From Methylohalobius crimeensis 10Ki (lineage in GTDB: Bacteria; Pseudomonadota; Gammaproteobacteria; Methylococcales; Methylothermaceae), in the NCBI RefSeq assembly GCF_000421465.1, contig NZ_ATXB01000002.1:300690-364689 (forward strand): 64,000 nucleotides of DNA, in the 5' to 3' direction. Every line of letters begins with the position of its first letter. Positions within the stretch are counted from its first letter, which is position 1. Positions 27,728 to 36,613 of this stretch are shown here, piece by piece. A program made the position numbers and the translations under genes. The notes beneath the pieces were generated by a model. The model had not been told where the DNA came from. It saw nothing but the letters and a program-made list of their open reading frames with translations, and ran no database searches.

Positions 27728-28465
27728 TTCAGCATACCCAGAGTTAGCCTCAGCGCATAGCTGCCCAAAAGGGCGGCGATGACACTGCCGACCCAGAGCA
27801 AGAAGAACCATGCGAGCCCCCTCGTTTACGAAAAGCGTTCCCAAGCTGACGAGGGCGATCAAAACGATCAGCGCCGCTCCCAGCGGCGGCTGAAGATCCC
27901 GCATCCGGTGCTGGAGATCCCCGTCCAACTTGATGACGAGCCAGGAGGCGCCGAGCAGCGAATAACCCACGGCCAGAGCGAACCCGCAAAGTACGCTGAA
28001 AGGCGTGAGCCAATCGAACCAACCGCCCGCATAAGCGCGATGCTCGACCGCTATGCCTTGAACGAATGCCCCCACCATCACGCCTTGAAAAAAGGACGCC
28101 AGAAAGGAACCAAGCGTGAAAGACGCGTCCCAATACCTTTTGGCGCGCTGGGCCCGGAACCGGAATTCGAACGCGACCCCGCGCAAAATCAGCGCCAGCA
28201 GCATCCCGATGACGGGCGCGTAAAAGGCGGTAAGCAGCACGGAGTAAGCCAGGGGAAAGGCGGCGAAAAGGCCGCCGCCTAAAATCAGCCAAGTCTCGTT
28301 AGCATCCCAGATCGGAGCGACGGCATTCATCATTCGGTCGCGCTCTTCCCGGTTGCGGCCCAAGGGGAAGAGAATCCCGATACCGAGATCGAAGCCGTCC
28401 AGAATGACATAGGCGAGCAGCGCCACGCAGATCAGTAAGAACCAGACAGTGGGCAAATCGAACAT
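27718..28465 (-). pseudogene. cydB: Cytochrome bd oxidase subunit II, frameshifted and truncated
   Basis: The N-terminal 220 or so residues are clear CydB/CioB (ILDGFDLGIGILFP; VAPIWDANETWLILGGG; ILRGVAFEFRFRA). At a G-run near 27817-27826 the frame moves by one base; the shifted frame continues as membrane sequence (GLAWFFLLWVGSVIAALLGS) and stops at 27718. About 95 residues of the normal C-terminus are missing and the end runs into the DUF218 gene. Either the gene is dead or there is a sequencing error plus a real deletion. Confidence 0.75.
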
Positions 28466-28480
28466 GATTCCGCCTATTTT

Positions 28481-29868
28481 CTAATTTGGACCTTTTTCCA
28501 GTGCCGGACCGGGCGCCACGCCCGTGGTCCGCAGCGGCCCCTGTTCGGCGGGCTTTTCGATTTCAGCGTCCGGCGTGCGTTGCATGAGCCGAATCAGGTA
28601 GTAAGCGCCGGTGCCGAAAACGATGAATAAACCCCGATGAAGCCCAGCAAAGATCCACCGACGCCCGGCGCACCGATGGGCGATGCGCCCTCGGCCGTAA
28701 GCATCAGGCCATAAACCGCAAAGGGCTGACGCCCCACTTCGGTGACGAACCAGCCGGCCAGAAGCGCCACGAAACCCAGGGGCCCCATCGCCACCGCCCA
28801 GCGATGGAACCATGCCGCATCGAACAAACGCCTGCGCCAAGTCAGCACGGCGCCCACGATTCCGAACAGAATCATCAGCATTCCCAATCCCACCATGATT
28901 CGGAACGCCCAGAAGACGATCGGCACATTGGGCCAGGCTTCTCTCGGAAAAGCATCCAGCCCCGTCACTTCCGCATCGAAATCATGCTTGAGAATCAGAC
29001 TGGCGAGCTTGGGAATGCCGATTTTATACTTCGTCTCGGCTTCCTCCATGTCGGGGATCCCGAACAGAATCAGAGGTGCCCCCGCGTGGGTTTCGAAGTG
29101 CCCCTCCATCGCCGCCACCTTGGCCGGCTGATGGGTCAGAGTATTGAGGCCGTGCAGATCGCCCACGATCAATTGAACGGGAGCGACCACCACCGCCATC
29201 GAAACCGCCATGGCGAACATGACCCGCGCCGGCATGCCGGCCTTGTTTCCGAGAAGATGCCAGGCGCCGGTGGCGCCGACGGCAAAAGCGGTGGTGAGAT
29301 AAGCCGCCAGCACCATATGCCCGAAGCGATAGGGAAAGGAAGGATTGAAGATCACCTCGAGCCAGTTGTCGGGGACATAGCGCCCTTCATCGATGCGAAA
29401 CCCGGCCGGGGTGTGCATCCAGCTATTGGCGGATAAAATCCAAAAGGCGGAAAGCAGGGTACCGAAGGCAACCAAAAGCGTTGCCGCAAAATGCAGCTTG
29501 GGACCGACGCGATCGAGCCCGAACAACATGACCCCGAGAAAACCGGCTTCCAGAAAGAAAGCGGACAGCACTTCATAGGCGAGCAAAGGACCTAGAATGG
29601 GGCCGGTTTTTTCCGAAAAAGGCCCCCAATTGGTCCCGAACTGGTAGCTCATCACCAGACCGGAGACGACCCCCATGGCGAAGGCGAGGGCAAATACGAT
29701 CAGCCAATAGCGGTAGACCTGCAGGAACACATCGCGCTTGGTCGCCAGCCACAACCCCTCCAGCACGGCAAGATAACTCGCCAATCCGATCGTGAAGGCC
29801 GGAAAGACGATATGAAAACTCACCGTGAAGGCGAACTGTATCCGGGCGAGAATCAAGGGGTCCGGCAT
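28481..29868 (-). pseudogene. cydA: Cytochrome bd oxidase subunit I with 3' frameshift
   Basis: From the ATG at 29868 the first about 410 residues are full CydA/CioA: RIQFAFTVSFHIVFP with the heme-ligand His, VSGLVMSYQFGTNW, SANSWMHTPAGF, and GWFVTEVGRQPFAVYG with a short Q loop (cyanide-insensitive type). At about 28625-28640 the frame breaks by one base; the other frame carries the expected last helix (FIVFGTGAYYLIRLMQR) and stops at 28481. Read uncorrected it ends early without that helix. Upstream partner of cydB by 15 bases. Confidence 0.78.
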
Positions 29869-29920
29869 CGCTGCTCTACTTCCAGAAGGTTATGCCAGGG
29901 CTTGCCGATATTCGCAGGTA

Positions 29921-29944
29921 GAGCCGGAGAGGGCGCTCCGGCTC
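29921..29944. repeat. Family 2 palindrome, short copy
   Basis: GAGCCGGAG...CTCCGGCTC hairpin (9-bp arms, 6-base loop) upstream of cydA and downstream of the encapsulin gene, followed by TCTCACTATGAA. Related copies lie at 51123 and 54446. It may also end transcription of encapsulin, but no T-run follows. Confidence 0.6.
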
Positions 29945-29974
29945 TCACTATGAACGCTTGTATTCACTCAATGT

Positions 29975-30796
29975 CTACACACTCTGGGCGGACGGATATT
30001 CCAGCGGCACCGCCGCCTCCGGTGTCAACACTCGGAAGGTGAAGCTTTCCTGGAGATAGAACTCCACCGCGGTCGCCGAATGACCGAGGTATCCGATCGA
30101 CAGATCCCGACCCACCGTCAGTTCGAAATCGCCGCCCCGGAGACTGACCACCACCGCCCCGTCGATGGCGGGCGCCCGGATCACCGGACCGTCCAGCAGT
30201 CTCTGGACGTGTTGGATCACCGGAAACCCGCCCGCCGTGGCGGTCCGGGTGAGGCCGGTATAACATTTCGGCCCCAGGGCGATCGCATAAGGGCCGTCCA
30301 CTCCGGCGTTACGCAATTTTTCCAGCGCATCGGCGACCACACCGGGATAATGCTCGTAATCCTCGCTGATCGTGAGCGCCTGGTCCGCCGCCGCTTCGCA
30401 GATACCTTCGATGCGGGCGTCGGGATAACCGTGGAACACCGCCCGGTCTTCCGCGATCGCCATCGCCCAAGCCGCTTCCTTCACCGGCGCCAGATCGGCA
30501 TCCTTCGCTCCCCGGGCGATGGTGTCCAATTCATTCCGCCCCAACTGGAAAGGCGCGCGAAACTCCACCAGCGGCTGCACCTGCCGCAAGCCCGCTTCGA
30601 CGCCGTGATACGGTCTGCCGGTCAAGACTTCGACCCGCCCCAGACCGATGGCGGAAGTGTGCCACCCGGAAGGTCCCTCGAAGTCCACGACCTTGCGTCC
30701 CGCGAGGATCAGTTTCAGCGTGGCGGTCGCTTCATGGTCGATCGCTTCCCACGCCTCGGAAACGATCGGGGCAAATTCGCGTCGCAGGTCGTTCAT
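29975..30796 (-). CDS. enc: Family 1 encapsulin shell protein
   Basis: 273 residues, HK97-fold length. Features of linocin-M18-type encapsulins: DLRREFAPIVSEAWEAIDHE at the N-terminus, GRKVVDFEGPSGWHTSAIGLGRV, EDRAVFHGYPDARIEGI and the C-terminal LSIGYLGHSATAVEFYLQESFTFRVLTPEAAV. It forms a protein nanocompartment. Its ATG overlaps the stop of the ferritin-like cargo gene upstream (ATGA), so shell and cargo are co-translated. Confidence 0.96.
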   Translation of the reverse strand: MNDLRREFAPIVSEAWEAIDHEATATLKLILAGRKVVDFEGPSGWHTSAIGLGRVEVLTGRPYHGVEAGLRQVQPLVEFRAPFQLGRNELDTIARGAKDADLAPVKEAAWAMAIAEDRAVFHGYPDARIEGICEAAADQALTISEDYEHYPGVVADALEKLRNAGVDGPYAIALGPKCYTGLTRTATAGGFPVIQHVQRLLDGPVIRAPAIDGAVVVSLRGGDFELTVGRDLSIGYLGHSATAVEFYLQESFTFRVLTPEAAVPLEYPSAQSV

Positions 30797-31176
30797 CGTG
30801 CGCTCTCCTGTTTGAGACTTCCGATCCCGAGCGATCCATCGCCTTCCGAGGTTCCGGAACCCTCCTCCTCCATCCCGCTTGCCTCAAGCTCGGTGATCGC
30901 CCCCTGTTTGAACAAATAGGATTGCAGTTGGCGGTCGAAATCCGGATCCCGGCGGCGCAGCCACTCCAGGATCATGCAGGCATGCTCCTTCTCTTCGTCC
31001 CGGTTATGCGCGAGAATGGCGCGCAGCGCTTCGTCGTCGGTGGCATCGACCCGCTGATCGTACCAATCGACCGCTTCCAACTCCTCCATCAAGGAGACGA
31101 TCGCCCGGTGCCGATCGATGGTCTCCGGTTTCAATCGATCCGTCTCCTCATGAAATCCCGCACTGGCTGCACCCAT
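30793..31176 (-). CDS. encFtn: Encapsulated ferritin (EncFtn) cargo
   Basis: 127 residues from the ATG at 31176, chosen because GGGAG precedes it by 8 bases and the homologous region starts there. Ferroxidase residues fit EncFtn: Glu32, Trp38-Tyr39, Glu62 and His65 (NRDEEKEH). The protein ends with an encapsulin loading peptide, GSLGIGSLKQ (about residues 114-123). Role: oxidise Fe(II) inside the shell for iron storage. It directly precedes encapsulin. Confidence 0.95.
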   Translation of the reverse strand: MGAASAGFHEETDRLKPETIDRHRAIVSLMEELEAVDWYDQRVDATDDEALRAILAHNRDEEKEHACMILEWLRRRDPDFDRQLQSYLFKQGAITELEASGMEEEGSGTSEGDGSLGIGSLKQESAR

Positions 31177-31255
31177 GGTCACATCTCCCGCTTCTATCGT
31201 GGTGGTCGAAATAAAAATCGGAGGCTTCCTTGAATCGCTTGGCCGACGTCCCCTT

Positions 31256-32149
31256 TCATTCCGCGACGACAATGAATGCGCCCTTATCCAAGCCGGTATT
31301 GCCGTTGCTTGCTTGGTAGGCATAGACGAGGACCTCATAGGTCCCCGGCGCGTCCACTTCAAACGATCCGGCAAACCGGCTCGCCTCGCCCGCATAGCTC
31401 AATGCGGTCTGCCCGAAAGGCTCGCCGTTTCGGCTGATCAAGGCGACGATCTCGAATTCATCGGCATCCCACAGCCCCCCGGGGATGATGGGACAACCGC
31501 ACATCATCGTCACCTTGGCTTTGATTTCGATGGTCCGGGGCACGCCCGCCAACTCCCCGGGGACGGACGGAGCCAGCAGGTCGACGATCAGGCCCGGCAT
31601 CTCCAGAAGCCAACCGTGGCCGCCCGTCAAATGTTTCCCGGGAACGACCCACTGAACGGCTGAAACGCGGTTCGCCCCTTGCGGATGCGCCAAGGGACCG
31701 AAGGCGGCCACCTCGATCAGGCGGGGTTCATCCAGATCGAGGGTGGCGGAAAACTTGGCCGCGTCGGGGGTGGACAGCGCACTTCCCGGCACGCGGTCCC
31801 GCCGCATGATGCGATCGGTATCGCCGGTCCCCCCTTGGGTGACTCCCTGCGCCAAGAGCTCGCCGGTATTCAGGTCGGTGACCGTGATCCGCGCCCCGCC
31901 CATACCGGTGCCGATGAACTTGGCCCCCTTGCTGATGACGCGAACATCGATGTGCGTCGGTTCACCCCGGCCGGGTTCCGCAAAGCTCAATAACGCCGCG
32001 GCGGCAATAAAGGTCATCCACATCCAGCAGGTGCGAACCGATCCGCACTGCCCGCCGAGGCTCCATCGAAACTTCCTTTTCGTCTCCTCTCGGAGCGCTT
32101 CAGTGATGCCGGTCGGCATCCAAAAATTGGCACGATTACTAGTACCCAT
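31256..32149 (-). CDS. Secreted protein with MCGCPI motif, unknown function
   Basis: 297 residues from the ATG at 32149, which has AGGAGG about 9 bases upstream. Starts at Met43/45 would give a tidier signal peptide (TFIAAAALLSFAEPGRG). The mature part looks like tandem beta-sandwich domains. The second contains MMCGCPIIPGGLWDADEFEIV and a YEVLVYAYQASNGNTG end. The Cys-Gly-Cys suggests metal binding or a disulfide. I do not recognise a characterised family. It lies 79 bases upstream of EncFtn on the same strand. Confidence 0.75.
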   Translation of the reverse strand: MGTSNRANFWMPTGITEALREETKRKFRWSLGGQCGSVRTCWMWMTFIAAAALLSFAEPGRGEPTHIDVRVISKGAKFIGTGMGGARITVTDLNTGELLAQGVTQGGTGDTDRIMRRDRVPGSALSTPDAAKFSATLDLDEPRLIEVAAFGPLAHPQGANRVSAVQWVVPGKHLTGGHGWLLEMPGLIVDLLAPSVPGELAGVPRTIEIKAKVTMMCGCPIIPGGLWDADEFEIVALISRNGEPFGQTALSYAGEASRFAGSFEVDAPGTYEVLVYAYQASNGNTGLDKGAFIVVAE

Positions 32150-32290
32150 ATTCGGCGGCCCTCCTTCGTCAATCGTCCCTCCGGCGAATATTCCCGGTCG
32201 GAGCCAGAATAGACCAATAACCGGTCCGTTTCAATTTCCTGTCGGGACAGCCGCATAAAGGGCGGACAAGGTAGGCGTATCGTTTGCGGT

Positions 32291-32683
32291 CTAAACGCCG
32301 TTTGAAGAAAGCTCCGTCTTCTTCGCCCGGTTTGGAAAAGAAACTTCCAGAACGAGACAGCCTTGGTCGGTTCGAAACGGCCCATGCACCTCGCCGGGTG
32401 GTCTGCTCGCGTAATGCCCGGCTTCCAGCCACCTCTCGAAGGCTTGATCGTAAAGGCGGCCGCTCACGATAAAAATTTCTTCGGGATAGGCGTGGCTTTT
32501 GCCGCCGAAGGAGGTGGTATCCGCGCCCGGAAAGAAACGCGTCAAACGGGTATATTCTCCCGTTTCCTCATCGATGCTCAGGGTCAATTCCTCGGCCATG
32601 CCTTCGAGACCCGCGATCGGCTGCCATTTATCCCGGTTCTCCGAACGCAAGGGATTCCAGTATGTAGCAGTGGTTTTGGCCAT
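32291..32683 (-). CDS. Cupin-domain protein (ChrR/DUF4437-like)
   Basis: 130 residues from the ATG at 32683, with TGGAGG upstream; a longer frame upstream is not conserved in character. A single small beta barrel: LTRFFPGADT, HAYPEEIFIVSGRLYDQ, GHYASRPPGEVHGPF. The His/Glu pattern fits a cupin metal site. Substrate unknown. It is 141 bases before the MCGCPI gene on the same strand. Confidence 0.75.
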   Translation of the reverse strand: MAKTTATYWNPLRSENRDKWQPIAGLEGMAEELTLSIDEETGEYTRLTRFFPGADTTSFGGKSHAYPEEIFIVSGRLYDQAFERWLEAGHYASRPPGEVHGPFRTDQGCLVLEVSFPNRAKKTELSSNGV

Positions 32684-32779
32684 TTCCGCAAGCCTCCATT
32701 TTCGACGGCTCTTTCCATCCAATTTTGACCGGTATTGCATTATGCACCGATCGGCCATGGAATTCACCGGCCGTATCGA

Positions 32780-34813
32780 TCATGGACGCTCCTGCACCCC
32801 TTGGGCAATACGCTCCAGCATGGCCTGCTCGATGAATTGGCGCGCCCCCGCCATCCGATCGTCGGGATCGAGGCGGGCGGCTTCCTCCAGCTCGCGGGCG
32901 GCGCCGTCGGCGTCTCCGGTTAAAAAAAGCCCTTGGGCGTAATTGAGACGATAGGCCGGATCGTCGGGCTCGAGTGCTACTTGGCGACGGGTCAAACGGA
33001 GCGCGGCCGCGTATTGCCGATGCCGGAAGGCGTATTGAATCCCCAGAACGAGGAGCTCGACGCGCCATTTACGCGCCAGCTTGGGATTGCTCAAAAGGGC
33101 CTCGGTGGGACGCAGCAAAACCTCGGGAGGCAGCTTCCAGCGCCCTTTTTCCTCGTCCTTGAACAGGCGGCTGAGGGTATAAATCACATTGGCCGCCACC
33201 GGCCCTTCCCGCATGTGCGCGCACAATTCGTCCACCAGGGCCGAGTCCACCGGCTTGCGGTCGAGCGCGTCGAGCGTCAACAGGCCGAACCGCCCCACCA
33301 GATAGTAGTCGTCGTGGCGATTGGCCTGTTTGTAGAAGGTCCGGGCCAATTCCCGTAATTCGCGCGCCTGCTTGGAGTCGCGCCCGTAGCGCTCGGCGGT
33401 CTCGATCAGCACCCGCCCCATGGTGAAATTGGCCCGCACCGACTCCGGATGGTGAGTCACCTCGGCCATCGCCAAGCGGCGCTGATCCGACCAAGCGGCC
33501 GAGCGCGCCCAGGTGCCCCCCGCCGCGAGCGCCGCGAATCCGACAACCGCGAGAACCCGCGCCGCGAGCAGCGGCTCGCCGCCGACCGGAGCGCCGCGCA
33601 AGCGCGTCAATACCCTTCCGAAGCGCGGATGGAGCAAGTAATAAAACAGCGCCAGAAGCACTCCGTAGCCGGGCACATAGTTGCGGTGTTCATGGACGAT
33701 TTCCAGCGGAAAAATGGTCGATTCCATGGCATGTCCGCCGAGAAAAAACAAAACCCCGAAGGCGAACATCGGCGCCCGCCGATGCAGGGCGACCGCCACC
33801 GCAGCCACCAAGCCCCATTCCAAGATGGCGAACAGCGTCATGGGCGGGTCCAGCAACCCGTGGGATAGAGGAATGTCGTCGTGGAACAGGCCCATGTCGC
33901 GAATGTCGGGCACCAACAGAAAATGCACGTACCACCACAAAATCCGAGGCTCGGTCAAAACCCGCTCGGTCAGAGTGAAGGTCCGCGAACCGTACCCGCT
34001 CGCCAGCTGGTCGAGATGCAAGCCCAGGTAGTACACCGCGCCTCCCAGCGCCGGCACCACCGCCCAAGCCAGATTCAGCCCCACCGCCGTCCGGCGCAGC
34101 ATCGGCGTCGCCGCTTGGAAGCGGAAAAACAACCATTCGATCAGGAAAGCGAACCCCCCGATCAAAAGCCCGTTTTCCTTGGACAGGGCCGCCAACGCCC
34201 CCAAACCGCCGATGCCGGCGAGAATCCAGGCCAGCCCCAGCCGGGGACGGGGCGGTTGCCGCAGCCACAGCCGGCGCCCGAGCATATACAGAATCAAGCC
34301 CGTGAAGGTGAACAGGGCCGCCAGGCTGGTCATCCGCTGCACCGTGTAGGTCACCGACGTCAGATTCAGGGGATGCAGCAGCCACACCGCGCTCACCGCC
34401 GCCGCGATCCAGCCCGCCCGCCGGGGTCCGACGGGTATTCCCCGGATCTCCCGCAACACCCCGAGAAGCAGCACCGTCAGACCGTATACCAGCGCGCCGT
34501 TGAAGAGGTGGATCAGGACGTTGGTGAATTTGAACCAGTAGGGGTCCATGCCGGCGGCGATCACGTTGAGCCCGAAGCTCAGCATGCTGACCGGCCGCTT
34601 CAAGGGACCGGCATCCCCGGAAAACGCCACCGCGCTCAACGAATCCCAAGTGGGCTTGGCGTGTTTCAGCGCTTCGTTGAGAGCCAGGTTGGGCTGGTCG
34701 TCGAACAAAAAGCCACCGACCAATCCCGGCAGATAGGTCCAGAAAGCGAGAAACGCGGCGGCCAGAACCGTCAGAATCGGCAGGCAGCGGAAAAAATGAT
34801 CGCGCATGTTCAT
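32780..34813 (-). CDS. Polytopic membrane protein with C-terminal TPRs
   Basis: 677 residues. The first about 440 are hydrophobic with 10 or more membrane helices and a GT-C-like start (YLPGLVGGFLFDDQPNLALN; PLKRPVSMLSFGLNVIAAG; NVLIHLFNGALVYGL). The rest is soluble with TPR-like helices (AALRLTRRQVALEPDDPAYRLNYAQGL, DGAARELEEAARLDPDD). Resembles the TMTC/bacterial TPR-membrane family. A sugar-transfer function is possible from topology but not shown by a motif. Stand-alone gene. Confidence 0.8.
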   Translation of the reverse strand: MNMRDHFFRCLPILTVLAAAFLAFWTYLPGLVGGFLFDDQPNLALNEALKHAKPTWDSLSAVAFSGDAGPLKRPVSMLSFGLNVIAAGMDPYWFKFTNVLIHLFNGALVYGLTVLLLGVLREIRGIPVGPRRAGWIAAAVSAVWLLHPLNLTSVTYTVQRMTSLAALFTFTGLILYMLGRRLWLRQPPRPRLGLAWILAGIGGLGALAALSKENGLLIGGFAFLIEWLFFRFQAATPMLRRTAVGLNLAWAVVPALGGAVYYLGLHLDQLASGYGSRTFTLTERVLTEPRILWWYVHFLLVPDIRDMGLFHDDIPLSHGLLDPPMTLFAILEWGLVAAVAVALHRRAPMFAFGVLFFLGGHAMESTIFPLEIVHEHRNYVPGYGVLLALFYYLLHPRFGRVLTRLRGAPVGGEPLLAARVLAVVGFAALAAGGTWARSAAWSDQRRLAMAEVTHHPESVRANFTMGRVLIETAERYGRDSKQARELRELARTFYKQANRHDDYYLVGRFGLLTLDALDRKPVDSALVDELCAHMREGPVAANVIYTLSRLFKDEEKGRWKLPPEVLLRPTEALLSNPKLARKWRVELLVLGIQYAFRHRQYAAALRLTRRQVALEPDDPAYRLNYAQGLFLTGDADGAARELEEAARLDPDDRMAGARQFIEQAMLERIAQGVQERP

Positions 34814-35182
34814 TCCCTAAAATTGCATTGCAAAGAACCGTTAAATAGAATTTTTTCCGCAAATTCCGGACCAATAAAGACGCAACCCGGGAGTCTGTTT
34901 CAGAACACGATATACCGTCCAGGTTCACGCGGCATGACAGATATATCTAATTGAAATGAAAGATATCTTTTGATTCATACCCCCCTCACCCCAACCCTCT
35001 CCCGCCAGCGGGAGCTATTGCGACACCCCCGCCAACTTGGCATTCGCGATTACCCCGACCCTCGCACGCGTTTTGAAACTCCCAGAGCCCAGCCCGATTG
35101 CAAAGCTTTACAGACCACCTTCCTCTCGCCCATCCGCCAAAGTTGCTAAAATGGCTTGAACGGTTTCCATAGGAGGCGAGAA
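34814..35182. other. Gene-free gap with a family 1 repeat
   Basis: The interval between the TPR membrane gene and the Uma2 gene. It holds an AT-rich promoter-like stretch at 34820-34870, the repeat at 34892-35085 and the ribosome site AGGAGGCGAG at 35171-35180. Nothing else is recognisable. Confidence 0.6.
34892..35085. repeat. Family 1 element, degenerate copy 2
   Basis: Left end AGTCTGTTTCAGAACACG followed by ATATACCGT, a central TAATTGAAATGAAAGA, the CTCCCGCCAGCGGGAG hairpin, and CATTCGCGATTACC before a decayed right end (GCGTTTTGAAACTCCC). All blocks match the element at 25692 in the same order, but the ends have drifted and about 65 bases are lost. Confidence 0.7.
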
Positions 35183-35749
35183 ATGACGGCACTGGCGGCT
35201 CAATCCCTGCTCACCCCGGAGGAGTACCTGGCCTTCGAGGAAAGAAGCTTCGAGATCAAGCACGAATATCTGGCCGGCGAGATCTGGGCGATGGTCGGCG
35301 GCACCGACCGGCATAACACCGTCACCTTGAATTTGGCCGCCTTGCTGAAAAGTCATCTGCGCGGCACACCGTGCCGGACCTTCATGGCCGACATGAAACT
35401 CCGGATCGACGAGGCCGACGCCTTTTTCTACCCCGACGTGTTCGTGACCTGCGACCGGCAGGACCAACAGGAAAGGCTCTACAAGCGCCGCCCGCAGTTC
35501 ATCGCCGAGGTGGTTTCCCCTTCCACGGAATATTTCGACCGGGGGCGAAAATTCCATATTTACCGCCAATCGCAGACCCTGAAGGAATACTGGCTCATCG
35601 ACCCGAACGAAATGCGGGTGGACACCTACCGGCGACTGCCCGACGACGATTGGATTCTGCATACCTACGCCGCGGCCGAGGATGCCGTCCCCCTCCGCTG
35701 CCTGGAACTGGAACTGAAAATCGCCGATGTGTACGAAGACGTCGAATAA
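35183..35749 (+). CDS. Uma2/DUF820 family putative endonuclease
   Basis: 188 residues from the ATG at 35183 (AGGAGG 6 bases upstream). Typical Uma2 order: LLTPEEYLAFEE, HEYLAGEIWAMVGGTDRHNTV, DAFFYPDVFVTC (metal Asp), FIAEVVSPSTEYFDRGRK (Glu-x-Val, Lys) and EYWLIDPNEMRVDTYRR. The PD-(D/E)XK-like core appears complete. Such genes are often linked to mobile DNA; here repeats flank it on both sides. Confidence 0.9.
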   Translation: MTALAAQSLLTPEEYLAFEERSFEIKHEYLAGEIWAMVGGTDRHNTVTLNLAALLKSHLRGTPCRTFMADMKLRIDEADAFFYPDVFVTCDRQDQQERLYKRRPQFIAEVVSPSTEYFDRGRKFHIYRQSQTLKEYWLIDPNEMRVDTYRRLPDDDWILHTYAAAEDAVPLRCLELELKIADVYEDVE

Positions 35750-36025
35750 CGCCTTCGGTCCCGCTCTTCGTTCCTCAAGCTTCCCGACACGGTCGGTGAA
35801 GGCGTATTCGCGGCGATGCCTTTGTCCATCGATGCGAGAACAGATTCTTAACCCCAAAAGCACCCTAATTCCCGCATATAAAGTGCGGTATATGCCGCAC
35901 CCATTCCGAGGTCTCTACCTGAGGGGAAGTTCTGCGCCGATCGATCATGGGCGGGATAAGCGATGGCGGACTCAACCCTGCGCCCCCGCTCCGGAGTGAC
36001 GGCGCTAGAAGCCGTTGATATTTAA

Positions 36026-36110
36026 AGTCCGTTTCAAAACTCGTGTAAGGGTTACGCTAATCGCGAATGCCATTATCCCCGTTGGCGAAAATGTCGCAAT
36101 AGCTCCCTCT
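36026..36110 (-). repeat. Family 1 element, partial inverted copy 3
   Basis: Begins AGTCCGTTTCAAAACTCG and continues in reverse orientation through TAATCGCGAATGCCATTATCCCC, matching the right end of the element at 25692. Past about 36110 the similarity fades, so only one end is recognisable. Confidence 0.65.
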
Positions 36111-36334
36111 CCAACTGCAACTCCCAGTCGAAAACCCGGTGCCAATCCAGACGATTGCGGCATATGCCGCATTAGATGAGGGATATGCCGCAATTTTGAA
36201 CCCGGTCACAGTTTCCAGAATCCGGTAAAGTCCTAGCCTACCTTGTTCTTTCAATTTGGCATGATGCCTGCAAGCAATACGGGGTCATTCATGGAATGAC
36301 AAGGGAATGCCTCCAGGCAAAGTATAGTTGCTCC

Positions 36335-36613
36335 GGCGACTCCTGGAGAGAATCCGAAAGAGGGCAAGGATACATGGGGGGAAAAGCTATTGCGGAGAGG
36401 ATCCTGCAGCGGCCTTAAAGCAACGCGAAGCAATCAAGGCGGATTGCAACGTTGTATTGTTGCTGCTTCGGAAAAGGCAGTGTAAGGCAGTCAAGGAGCG
36501 ATTGGATTGCACCGGCAATCCCTGAGGGAATCCGGGGCCAAGGCAAGGACGCCCCGGAAAAGAAGCCGCGGCGGGGGGCAGCCCGACGCGGCCTTCCAAT
36601 AACGCAAGGCAAT
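36335..36613 (+). ncRNA. Imperfect tandem structured leader motif (candidate cis-regulatory RNA)
   Basis: Two related units, about 36335-36436 and 36514-36613, share ordered blocks: CCTG(G)AGGGAATCCG-like start, GGCAAGGA, GGAAAAG, GCGGCCTT and AACGCAAGCAAT-like end. In the second unit TCCGGGGC (36531-36538) pairs perfectly with GCCCCGGA (36551-36558), with GGCAAGGA in the loop, and a second hairpin spans about 36563-36595. An eight-T run follows, then AGGAG and the pseudopilin ATG. I cannot match it to a known riboswitch; the transcript direction is inferred from the downstream operon. Confidence 0.4.

Noticed and set aside
27470-28465. A 331-codon continuous frame that would give a near full-length cydB product.
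   Set aside because: After about residue 220 it leaves CydB sequence and merely reads antisense through the DUF218 gene; the true continuation is in another frame.
32780-34813. Calling the TPR membrane protein a glycosyltransferase.
   Set aside because: Topology fits GT-C-like proteins but no catalytic motif could be pointed to; kept as a TPR membrane protein.
36399-36413. GGATCCTGCAGCGG looks like a BamHI-PstI-NotI cloning linker.
   Set aside because: It lies within one unit of the natural tandem motif and nothing vector-like surrounds it; most likely coincidence.
36335-36613. Identification of the tandem leader as a c-di-GMP-I (GEMM), cobalamin or glycine riboswitch.
   Set aside because: The GCAAA/ACGCAAAGCC core of GEMM and the cores of the other classes are absent; left as an unassigned structured motif.
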